Source: Brugia malayi (Eukaryota > Nematoda > Chromadorea > Rhabditida > Onchocercidae). Taken from it: 64,000 bases of DNA. The stretch covers positions 806,001 to 870,000 of the forward strand of contig NW_025062475.1 in NCBI RefSeq assembly GCF_000002995.4, written 5' to 3'. The notes under the pieces are model-generated. The model was not told where the DNA came from. It worked only from the letters and a program-made list of their open reading frames with translations, and ran no database searches. Shown one piece after another: positions 39,053 through 50,500 of this stretch. Both the position numbers and the translations under genes were made by a program. Positions within the stretch are counted from its first letter, which is position 1; every line of letters begins with the position of its first letter.

Positions 39053-41340
39053 TATTTAAAAATCAAAATTTACTTAAATTTTTGCATTCTCTAATAGATA
39101 ATAATAATTTAAAATATTGCTACTGCTACTTTTGTAGCAACAATTTCCTATCGAACTTTTGGAATAAATTAAAATTATTAACGTTAAAGAAAAATTTTGA
39201 CAATAAGTTATAATTATAAAAATTTTTAAATTATATTATACACAATAAATTATATTATAAAATTTAAAAAAAATTCAAATTTACAACTATAAAAATTTTA
39301 TCATTTAATTTCTAGGTTAAATTTTAATTGCTTTAAAATAAAAATTCGAAATTTTAAATGACTAATTCATTGTTTCTAATAATATAATAAATTTTTTTTT
39401 TCAACCATTTGGTTAATTGAAATAAAATGTATATTTAATATATTACTATGATTATTAAATCGTCCAAAATTAAACTCATTGAAAAATAAATAAAAAAATA
39501 AAATTAAAAAGTAGAAATTTAATAAAAATATCGAAACAAATTTTAGTTTTATTTTTTGTTTTTTTTTTTCTCTCAAATAATTTAATGCAAATACATTTCA
39601 AAATTTCTTTACAATGTTAAATAAATAAACTTATAAGTTAAGATATTAAATTGACTTGTTTGTAGTATTTGAAAAAGCAAAAGAAAAAAGTTTAAATAAA
39701 TTAAAAATGGCAATCAAAGCAATAAAAAAAAAAAAAAGTTTTCGACTTTCTAACAATTGTCTAACATTATTTCGCACTTTAATATCTAATTGAAATCATT
39801 AGCTTAAATCATTTAATTTAGTAAATTTCTAACTTTATTTTATCCTTAATTAATTAAATTTCATTTGTTTAATTTATTTGTTTATCATTTCTGTATAAAA
39901 ATAGTATATTAAACTGATAATATCATACGTTTTCTGATAGAAAAATATTACCTAAAAATAAGCATTACCTAAAAATATTACCTTAAAATAGGCATTACTT
40001 AAAAATATTACTACATATCTATTCATACAATATTATATGAAATATTTTTTCTTTTATTATAATTTCTACAAATATTTTTACTTTTTTAATATATTTGAAA
40101 TTTTTAACATTTTGCAAACATTTCAAAAAATTTCTCACATATCAATGTTATCATATCATATTAAATACTCTTTCACAATTAGCAAAATTTTTCAATTTAA
40201 ATAGGAATGAAAAAAAGGAAAAAAAAAGGCTGATAATACTAATCTTATATCATATCATATCGCTATCCTATCATGTCGTATCATTACAATACCATATCAT
40301 TATCACATCATACCATTATCATATCATATAATTATCATATCACTCCCATATGATAGCTTATCATATCAGTATCATTTCATATCGTATCATTATCATTACC
40401 ACATCATAACACATCACTATCATGCCATATTATAATCATCATATCATATCAGAGTTATGCACATAGCTATCATATCATTATCATTACCACATCATGTCAC
40501 GACATATCATCATCATATCATATCATTATCATATCATACCTGTCTGCTAGTTTCCGGATTTATCATCATAATTTGACCATCGCTGGTAGCAACATAAAGA
40601 AGTGTACGTTGCATCGTCAATCCAACCACTTTAACATCATTTGAAAATGTTATTTCACGTAGTAATGTCATTTGTGTCACATTCATCTTATCTTGTTTAC
40701 TTCTTGCTAATTTGTTATCATTTAGTGATAACTGTTCAATATGATTATGTAACATTAGCGTTGCTAAATTTTGTCGCGAATTTTTTGAAGCTAATTGATT
40801 TGTTGTTGATTTGATCGATGATTTATGATTATTTATTGTTGTGTTTTTATCATTTCCTATTATAATATTAGTGCTTAAATTTACTGTGGTACGTCTCTGT
40901 GATGATTGCTTCTTATTCCATTTCCAATTTTTCATTGGTATTATTGTTGATGATAAAAATGATTGATAAGAATGTTTATCATTTTCTAATTTAACCTTTA
41001 ATATTTTAGCTGTATTAGGAATGATAATAAAATCAGTAGCATTAGTAATTGTTGTAATAATAGTAGTAGTCGTAGTTGTTGTAGTAATAGTATCAGTAGT
41101 AGTTATAATTACTGATAACGTATCATTTTTTAAATTTGATAAAATTTTTTTATTCGGATGAAAATTAAAATTGTTAGTTACAGCGGTATTAGAATGAGTA
41201 TTTTCACGATTAACCCAAGCTTTTGGGTAATGCGATTCATAGGTAATTTCAGTTGGTATTGTTACCAAAATAATAACTACAGTTAATGCAGCAGAAATAA
41301 TTAAACAACAGATAATAATCATTGCGCTTATTGTGCCCAT
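36833..41340 (-). CDS. Predicted type II membrane protein with beta-propeller-like ectodomain
   Basis: Five exons, all phase 0: 40540-41340, 38820-38987, 37841-38026, 37257-37379, 36833-36991; 478 aa. Residues about 5-28 (MIIICCLIISAALTVVIILV) form one hydrophobic segment without a clear cleavage site, so a signal anchor is likelier than a signal peptide. Residues about 30-225 are Asn/Thr/Ser/Lys-rich, with a Thr/Ile run near 78-96, like an exposed stalk. From about 225 the chain shows recurring beta-strand patterns of the YVATSDGQIMMINPE type (also DIIILNGTYLISF, DVLFVFTNDL, YYYISCQSAILQLSE, RLHIVDYLASKLKTFRYP), suggesting propeller blades. The leader acceptor TTTTTAG|AAAT lies 4 nt before the ATG and fits trans-splicing. 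No family recognised; NHL- or olfactomedin-like folds are possible. Confidence 0.85.
39941..40015. repeat. 30-bp tandem repeat, 2.5 copies
   Basis: Unit AAAAATATTACC(T)TAAAATA(A/G)GCATTAC(C/T)T at 39941, 39971 and, partial, 40001. Lies in intron 1 of the propeller gene. Confidence 0.8.
40243..40537. repeat. Degenerate ATC/ATATC array abutting a splice donor
   Basis: About 295 bp of CATATCAT, CATTATCAT and related units, ending directly at the exon 1 donor of the propeller gene. On the transcribed strand, the intron begins GTATGATATGATAATGATAT. Confidence 0.85.
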
Positions 41341-44300
41341 ATTTCTAAAAATTTTTTAATTTTTATATTTAACCAGAAAAAAAAAAAAAAAAAAAAAAGA
41401 AAAAAGAAAACGATTTTTGGTATAATTATTTTATAATTAAATTATAATAAAAATTTTTTATATTCTTTAAATTTTATTTTAAAATAAAAAAGGAGAAAAG
41501 AAAGCTTATTAACATATCAATGTGAGTACGATTTAAAAAAAAAAAAAAAAATGCTAATATTAGAATTTTAATTATTTCTTAATGATTGAAAATAAATAAT
41601 TAATCATAAATTTTGTTGATAAATTATCATTAACAGTGATAAAAATAACAACAATAATCAATATGAATAATTAGGAAGGATAAATTTTCAAAGATTTCAA
41701 AGAAATTGCATTCATTCTTGAGAGAATTGAATAAATGCTTATCAGAATGCAATCAGTAATTTGGGGTCAATGAGCGATTCTAATCAAAATTCTGTGGAAA
41801 TTTTAACATTTACCTAAATTTCTTATCTTTTATTATCAGTCTGTAGCTTATCCATATGCATAATACCAAGATTTATCATCAAAAATGCGTAAAATAAACA
41901 ATAAATAAAGTTTGCGAATAATTTAATTTGTATTTAAATTTAAATATTAATCCATCTGTACATATAATTTCATTTATTTCTCAAAACTTTACAATTAAAT
42001 AGAATTAAATTTTTATTTGCTCTTTTTTTTTTTGATTTTGATTTTGTTATTGATTATTTTTGCACATAACAATATTATTTTCTTTTTTTTAAAGTCTTAT
42101 TCAATTTTATTTCAAAAAAGACAAAAAAAAAAAAAAAAAAAGTGAGCACAATTGAATTTATGAAAATTATAAATAAATTAATATAAAAATTTATAAATAA
42201 GTGTTAAAATTGACTAATTTCAAATTATCATTAATAAAAATTAATGTTATCATATTGTAAAAAAGAATAAAAATAAAACGATTAAAATTGAAATATTATT
42301 AAAAAAGTTAAATGATTGTTACAAAAGTAAATGGTTTAAAATGTCGCAACGAAATTGTCAACCATCATATCGTTTTCTGTTAGGTTGACACAAAAAAAAA
42401 AAAAAAAAAAAATTGGAACGAATTGGATTAAAGAGAACATTGGATTTAAATTGTAACGACACATTGAACAACAAAATAATACAGTTAGTATGAGTTGCTT
42501 TCAAATGTTAGTGAAAAAAATAAAATAAAATAAAATTAGGACAAGAAGTGACAAATTGAAAAATTTTTTCTAAAAGTTCAGTTCATTAGTAAAATAGAAA
42601 CTGATACCATTGATAAACATATCATTTAAATTAATTTTTAATCGTTTTTAATTTCAACCACTAATCATTAATTTGAACTTTTACAAAAGTTTACTGAAAA
42701 CAACAACAATAGCAATAGCAATGATAACAACAATGATAATATCAATGAAATAATAATTATAAAATAAAATTTATTCAGCAAAATAATTATGAATGTGTTT
42801 TTTTTTTTTTTTTTAATGAAATATCAAATAGAATGAAAATTATATTTTTAATGATTAATTAATTAATTTTCATTGCTTACTTATTGATTGACTAATTTAA
42901 TATCAATGACTGATAGTTTAATAAATGTTATTAATTTATCATTTATATCATTAAAAAAGTTGTTTATATTTATTTCATCTTTTATAGTTATTTATTTATT
43001 AAATTTATTACAAATTGGATAATGTGCAAAATCAAAAAAAAAAAAAAAAATTAATGCATTTTTTGCCAAAGTTAACCAAATTTGCGCAATTTGCGCAATG
43101 AAATTTAAAGTAATTTAAATTTGTTGAATTTTTTTTTTTTTTGATTTAAATTTTATGCCATAATTTTAAAAGGTTTCTACTAATAGTATTACCTAAATTG
43201 TGCAAAAAAAAAAAAAAAAAAAAAAAGATAAATTCGATTAGATAAAGAACATAATGCTTTTATTATTACTGATTTAGATCAAATCGAAGAGATAATTTGC
43301 ATAGATAATTTCTTTTTCTTTTTTCTTGGATAACCATTACTTAATTATTAATTACTGATCTATTAATAATTAATAGATTTAATAATTAATGAAACTATCA
43401 GTAATTAATCAAACATATAGGACAGTTATGATAAGAAATTTAAAATTATTGAAATTTCAATATTTGCACTGATGTTTATTTGATATTTTAACAAATTTCA
43501 TGAAATTTAAAATTATTAAAAATTTAAATATCTTTTTTAATGTTCATTTTGTATTTTAATAAATTTTATATGATTCTTCGTTAGCATTCCTGTCACTATT
43601 TCATTAATTCTATGATAAATAATGCGTATTTGAGTAATACTTAATGTACGTATTTGACGCATTTTGACGTAAAACACGCATATACACATATTACATTCTA
43701 ATATATATAATTCAAATAATGCTAATTAGCTTAATTATTGATAATGAATTGAATAATACAATGAGTAAACGGAATTAAAGAAATACATTGATAGATGATG
43801 AAACTGAAATCACAGTTATGCTATCAAAATTACCGATCTCATTTCAAAACACAGACAAACAATCATTAGATAATAATCAGTTCTCTTATCATCTAACTGA
43901 TAACAATCGCTTATAATATTACACCAAATAAAATTAGCATAAAACTTTTTTTCTGATTCTAAATTTACAATACAAATTTATTATATTACAAAAAAAAAAA
44001 GAAAATAAAAAAAATTTCAATTTATAAGTATTACAACATAAACCACAAAATCAAGAATGTCATAACTTAATTTTAATTAATATAACTTAACTTAATAGAA
44101 TTGAAATTGTGCAATACTATGATGTTTAATTTATCATTATTAAATTATATTTGATTGAATATTTACAATGGAAATCAATATTGATCGATGTCTAATTAGG
44201 AACTTTCTAAACTTTCTTATCGTATATTTCAGAATAAACATTGATATTTTTGGTACATTTCATCAAATTGTCATTCATTATTATATTTTACGTCAAAAAG

Positions 44301-44595
44301 AAAAACGAAAAAAAAAAATAAAAATAAAAGTAATTCAATTTGATTTAAAAATTTTAATAATCAAAAGAAAAAATTTTGCTTTTTCTTCAATAAATCATTA
44401 TCAATGTGCTGATAAAATTTATTAAAATATGATGGCAAAATTTTTAAAACTATTCACCAATCAGTAATTTGTTTAAATCTTTTTAAAATTTTAATATGGT
44501 GCTTATCATTTATTTGTTCACTAAAATTACCATCGTCCATTGGGAATTAAATAAAATAAAAATAGCAAAATTTGTGTCATTACTATGACTGAGAA
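41341..44595. other. Upstream region of the propeller gene; no gene seen
   Basis: Mostly A/T homopolymers and TAATTA-like sequence. The leader splice acceptor CT at 41345-41346 (minus-strand AG) is the only signal I trust. A CRE-like TGACGTAA is at 43665-43672. The open frame at 44168-44425 (+) is Lys/Ile/Phe-rich and not credible. Confidence 0.6.
44567..44570 (-). terminator. Pol III terminator for tRNA-Gln
   Basis: First TTTT run on the transcribed strand, 25 nt after the tRNA 3' end. A second T5 run lies at 44558-44562. Confidence 0.6.
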
Positions 44596-44667
44596 AGGTC
44601 CCGGGGAGATTTGAACTCCCGTCGCAGGATTCAAAGTCCTGAGTGCTAACCACTACACCACGGGACC
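44596..44667 (-). tRNA. trnQ-UUG: tRNA-Gln (anticodon UUG)
   Basis: 72 nt, no intron. The acceptor stem GGTCCCG pairs with CGGGACC, and the discriminator is T, as in eukaryotic tRNA-Gln. D arm TGGTGTAGTGGTTAGCA matches the A box. The anticodon stem CAGGA/TCCTG closes loop CTTTGAA, with anticodon TTG at 44632-44634, reading CAA. The T arm GGGAGTTCAAATCTCCC matches the B box. CCA is not encoded, as expected for a nuclear gene. It stands alone between two minus-strand protein genes. Confidence 0.97.
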
Positions 44668-45803
44668 CACAGTTAAAATGAAAATTTGATTTCTCAAATT
44701 AATGAAATTGTTGAAAATTACAAATGAAAATTAATTTTAAATCATTTTAAAACACTAAAAAAAACGAAAAGAAAGTTCGCATTCAAAATTAAAATTAAAA
44801 GAGAAAAAAACGAGAAGAAAATTTACATTCATTAAAACTATTACCAAGAATTCTCGTTTACAATAAAGTTACAATTATGGTTTTTTCACATTTCAAAAGA
44901 TACATTTTTTTTTTTTGAGAGAGAGAGTTTTCCCTCCTTTCCCTCGTTGAAAAAAGCTAAAAAACTTTGAGTGTGTGATTATTAGATAATACTTTTTATA
45001 TCACAACAAATCATATTGTAATTTCATTATTAGTAGGGAAGGTAACAATAATTTTTGTTTGCATTAAATTAAAATATTGTAATCATTTTCAATTAATATT
45101 ACCTTGGTTTATCTGAATTAGGTAAGTAACGATTTCGTGTACGATTACGTAGTTACACGTCTGATACGTTTGAATTGACCTGTTTGTGCTAAAAATTCAT
45201 CATAAAATGATGCTAATAAAATTAAATCAGAGAAAATTCATTTTGCATTAAGATAAAAAAATTTCAATTTAAATTTTGTTATTTTTATTGTGACTTAAAA
45301 AATTTTCTAAATTCAAATTTTTTTTTTCTTTTAAATTTAAATTTTAAATTGATGAAAATCAAATCTAATAAAGAAGTTTTTGTTTTTCTTTTTTTTTTTT
45401 GTCAGCAAAAGAATTATTGGCATATTTTACAAGCAATAATTAAATTTACAATTGTTGTTAACGTTGAAACGTTAGCATTAAATAAGATATCAAAATTTGA
45501 GTGTAAAAAATTGAATAAAATTATTTTCAAACAAAAAAAGCACTTAAAACTTACAAATGGAACATAAATAATAAATGAATTAAAATTGGAAATAATTAAA
45601 TTTAAAAATTAACATAAAATTATCTAAATTAGGCAATATTAAGAAAGCTGTGGCCAATTTATTAATTGATAAAATGGAAAAAAAAATAATTTTTCTAAAT
45701 TTTAAAATTAAATTTGTTAATTAATAAAATAAAAAATAACAAAGATAATTGTTAATTTTAGAATCAAATTTGTAAATTAATAAAATGAAATAATAATGGT
45801 GAC

Positions 45804-45849
<46 letters not shown>

Positions 45850-47554
45850 GTAATAATAACAATAATAAATAATAATAATGATCATAGTACTCAAATTTAT
45901 TAATTGTTTGAAGAAAAAAAAAAATTATTAATTTTGAAATTCTAAATCAGTAAATATATCTCTTCCTGTACCAAAAGTTAGAATATATTTGATGCAAAAA
46001 GATCATTCAAAAATTATTCCAATGATCAATCAAACAAATCATTGTACATTATCTTAGTTATACTATCACTAAATTATTTCTTAATTTTATTCAATTAATA
46101 ATTTATGTAATTTGCAATTAATCTTATTCTCAAATTCTTAATTCCTCAAAATTTCTCAAATTTTTGTAACATTTTGAATTTTATTATTGCAAAATAAAAT
46201 GAAAAAATTTTTTCACTTTAATCTTTTCAAAATTTTGAAAAAATTAAACATTTATTTTTTGTATAAATTATTATCAGGAAGTTTTTGCTATATAATTTGT
46301 TCAGTTTTCAGCTATAGCATTAAATTTGAATTTTTGACTCATTTCGATATTTCATCTTTTGTAAGTACAAATCCGCTAAAACAATTATCTAAAATTTAAA
46401 AATCCCATCAAATAAATAATTTTAGAAAAGATTTAATTTCTCTCTAATGTATTTCTATCATACTCGATAATCATTAACAACTCGACTTCACACTTAATTT
46501 AAAAAAAAAAAAATATTGAAATTGTTTGAACAAGCAAAAATGATCATTAATGATATGCAAATATATACAGATTAAATCTTCAATCGTTTTAAAAAGAAAT
46601 CATTTCTGTTAAATTTTGTTAAATTAATAAAAACTTCAAAAAGTTACATTAATCTAATTAAGAGTTATTTTTTAACTTTCTTTATAGTATCATCATCATA
46701 ATCATCATCTTTTATTTATTCATACTTCTCCTCTTTCTTCAATGCAATGTTGCTTTTGTATTATGTCGATGAAACATAATTACCACCAACGTTATATTTT
46801 CAAAACAACGCAAAAATAATTGGAAGGAAGGCATACAACATAAAACTAACAATATTTCAGCTAAAATTTCTTAGCAAATATTGAATATTTGTTCATAACA
46901 TATAACCCGAATGTATACAAAAAAAAAGAAGAAAAAATAGCCTAAATAAAATATCTCTCTAATGATAATTTCCCCTCCTCTCAATTTCTAGATAGCATAA
47001 TTACTGATATTATAATATTATAGTTATGGTCAGTATGTCAAAAGATATGGTATGTCAAAATTACTAACCTAACCCATATATAACAGTTGTACCCGAAAAT
47101 ATTAGTACCGATGAATATATGCTTCAATATAACCCGTATATTTATCCGAAAAAAAAATTCCAAATATAGAGGGGAGATTTCAAATGAAAATTTATCAAAT
47201 TCCCTCAAAAATCTTTTTTTTTTTTTTTTTTTTTTGAAGTCTATTTAACACTTTTCTACAACAACAATCCATTATGATTTAATTACTAACATATTCACTT
47301 CTCATATAACTTGCGTTGTATTGAAAAAAAAAAAAAAAAAAGTTTAAAAAATTTGATTCCATTACTGTCAATTAACTAATTAGTAACAAATTTCTTAAAA
47401 TTTTACGTATTTTGAGACTTAAATAATCCAAACGATGTGCATTTGAAATTGTTTGAAAATTTGACATTTTGAGATATAATATCAAAATGATGCAATATAA
47501 GACGTGGTGGTATTTCTACAATTTTTTTTTTAACATCTACTTCACATTATTGAT
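44668..47554. other. Interval between tRNA-Gln and trehalase 3' end; no gene seen
   Basis: Holds an (AAT)n array (45804-45849), A/T homopolymers and a short GTATGTCAAAA duplication near 47034-47061. Open frames at 45349-45567 and 46187-46399 (+) are A/T-driven, Lys/Phe/Ile-rich, and not supported. Confidence 0.6.
45804..45849. repeat. (AAT)n microsatellite
   Basis: About 15 AAT units. Confidence 0.9.
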
Positions 47555-50500
47555 TTACTGAAGACCAGAATCAGCTGGTGAAGGTACTAGTATGGTGTTA
47601 GTAGTTGTGGTACCATCAGAAATTTGCTGATGCTCCTGGCAACAAACGCATCCTTCTCCCGGTGTCATAGGCTTGTCATCATCCGACTTAAAGGTCAGAT
47701 CAGGTCCATATGTAAGAAGCAAATCTAAGACAACACCATTAGTCCATCCAAACCCTTCTTGCACTTCATATTCGCCACCACCTCCAGCCGTATTATAGTT
47801 TTGCGATGCAACATTGTACTGAAAATTCAACATATTCTCATAGAGTCAAAAAGCTTAATTTATATATACATATATATATATGATTTTTCCATGCACAAAT
47901 TTTAAAAATGCTAACTTTTTCAAACATTCGTCCACCAGAAACAAGCCACATGCTGTAATTTCGCTTGATCCACTTCTCGGCTATTTGACGAGCTAGTTCA
48001 TGCTGACCAGTAGAACGCAAACCCTGAATAACAACCCAAGTTGTTGGTGCCCAAGCGTTCGGGAAATCCCATTGTTGTCCGGATGCTATAAGTGAACTTG
48101 GTAAACCACCAGGGAATGCCAAAACACCCATGTTCGTCATATATGTTACTATCTTCTGCGCATCGAAATCTGAAAACGAAATAAGATTTCCACAAAATTC
48201 TTAGCACATTTATTTTCTTTTACCCATAAACTTTCTAATTAGTACAACTTAGATCAGACTGCTGTATTTGCAAAAAAAAAAAAAAAAAAAAAAAAAAGAG
48301 ATTTCAAATTTCGAGATTACTGATTAGATTTGAAAGCTATATATAGCATCGCGTATTTTCATATATTTTAGTTAATATTCCTATAATTTCGAAAACTCCA
48401 TAAAAATGTATTAAGCACTATCGATAAAAGAACATTTTCATATCAATTTTTGCAATTAAATTTTCAGCGCATTCTACACCAGTGCCTAGTATATATTTCA
48501 CTTAATGAAATCTGACATTATTTTTTTTTTTTTCTCAACAAATTGAAACGATCGTACCATCATGCGTACATCCACTGAACAAAGGAAAGAAGTTGGTATC
48601 CATATAGAGATTGACATGACAAGCATGGATGATGTCATAATCGAACCAGCAACCGTATTCCTCATTCCAGAATACCTGATGAATTGCTTGCTTCATACTT
48701 CTGAACTGTTCTCGACATTGCTCAGCATTTGATATATCATCGATTACTTCATACAAATTAGCCATTAAACGAAGATTTCCGCAAATGATTGCATTCAGAT
48801 CGACTGGTAAGATCGAACTGGTCCTGAAAACCAAAATAAACATATCTCATATAAATTTAATAAACACAATCGTCGTGCCTATTAAATTATTCAGCAGTTT
48901 TATTTACAAATCTTGTAGTAACTTTGCTTTAAACTAATAAGAGTGAACTGATTAATGCATTTAATCAATTGAAAATTAAAAAAAAAAAAAAAAACTATAA
49001 GATTTTTAAACAAAACGAAGTAAAGTAAATTTAATGAAATAAATTGAAAGTAATATACCGTGTGGAACCCATTTTACCAGCTACAGGCCCATCTTGAGAA
49101 AACCAACGCGAGCTGAAATCTCGTCCACTTTCAGCTGCGGCCGCTATATCACCCCACAAACGTTGTTTCTCTAAGACATCCTCAATATGATGAGCACTTT
49201 CAACGTCTTCACGGTAGCTTTCCGGACGTGGACCAACAGCTACAACATGATAGCGATATAGCAGTGATGTTACACCGGGCAGCTGAATTGATCTGAAATT
49301 TTAACAAGCAATATTTAGCATTAATCACAGTCAAATTTCATTCCAAAATACAAATTAGTTTATCCAAGTTGAGCAAAATGTTTACCCTGTCGAATTCAAT
49401 GCTTACTTATGTTTTTGAAAGAATTCAAATTCTCTCTCGAACCAGCGAGCACCAGTGAAGACGAATTTTTTATCACCCGTTGCTTCGTAATATGCAGATA
49501 GACACCAAGTAAGCAACGGAGGTTGAGATCGATTGAGATAATATACGCGATTTCCATTGGGCACGTAACCAAATCTGGAAATTTAAGACTATATTCAAAT
49601 TTAAACTTACACATGTTTAATTCATATAGTAAACAAATATTTTGAATCTAAAATTTTAGTTTCGAAATCGGATTTGTTACAGGAAATCTTCTAAGTTTTA
49701 AGTATGTCAAAACAAAATTACCTTTCAATGAGACTTCCCATATTTTCGATCATTCCACGCACAGTGTCATGCATGCCTGAAGCTAAAAGACCTTTGATGG
49801 TAAAGAAACTATCCCAGTAGTACATTTCCCGGAAACGTCCACCGGGCACCACGAATGGTTTTGGTAGCGGAATTAATGAGAATTTTTCCGGATCCGCAAT
49901 AACACGATCGGACACCTGAAATTACAAATAAATCAGGAAAACAAATTGTAAAACTAAAAGAAAAACAACAATCAAGCAGTTACCTAGAATTACTTCCACT
50001 TACTTTCTCATAGCAACATCAACAAGTGCAGTCTTTTTGATGAAATATTTTTATGTAAATTTTTTGGTACGAAATTTCAGCACTGCAATTACAATCCTCC
50101 GTTTGCAATATATGCCTCCTTTAGTCAAAATGCAGTCTTAAGTCATAACTGTTAAGCTCAGTTAGGTAGTTACATATAAAACTGAGGAATAAATGAGTTT
50201 GAGATTAAACTGTTAACTAGTATTGGTAATAGAGAAATCGAAAAATTTTAGCATTACTGAAACTGCTTCATAATTAAGAGAACCAAAAATACAAAAAAGA
50301 AAAAACCTAATTATGTCCCTATAACTATCTAGCATCAAGGTTTCATAAGTTGATGCAAAAAAAAAAAAAAAAAAAAAAATCAAACCTTGAGCAATACCTG
50401 TTTAGCGAGAAACCTAGGATTCAGATGAAACCTTGATGCGTTCCCTAATAAACTACAAATGCCTAATTCCTAGATGCCTATGTGATTTCTAAGATCCTTT

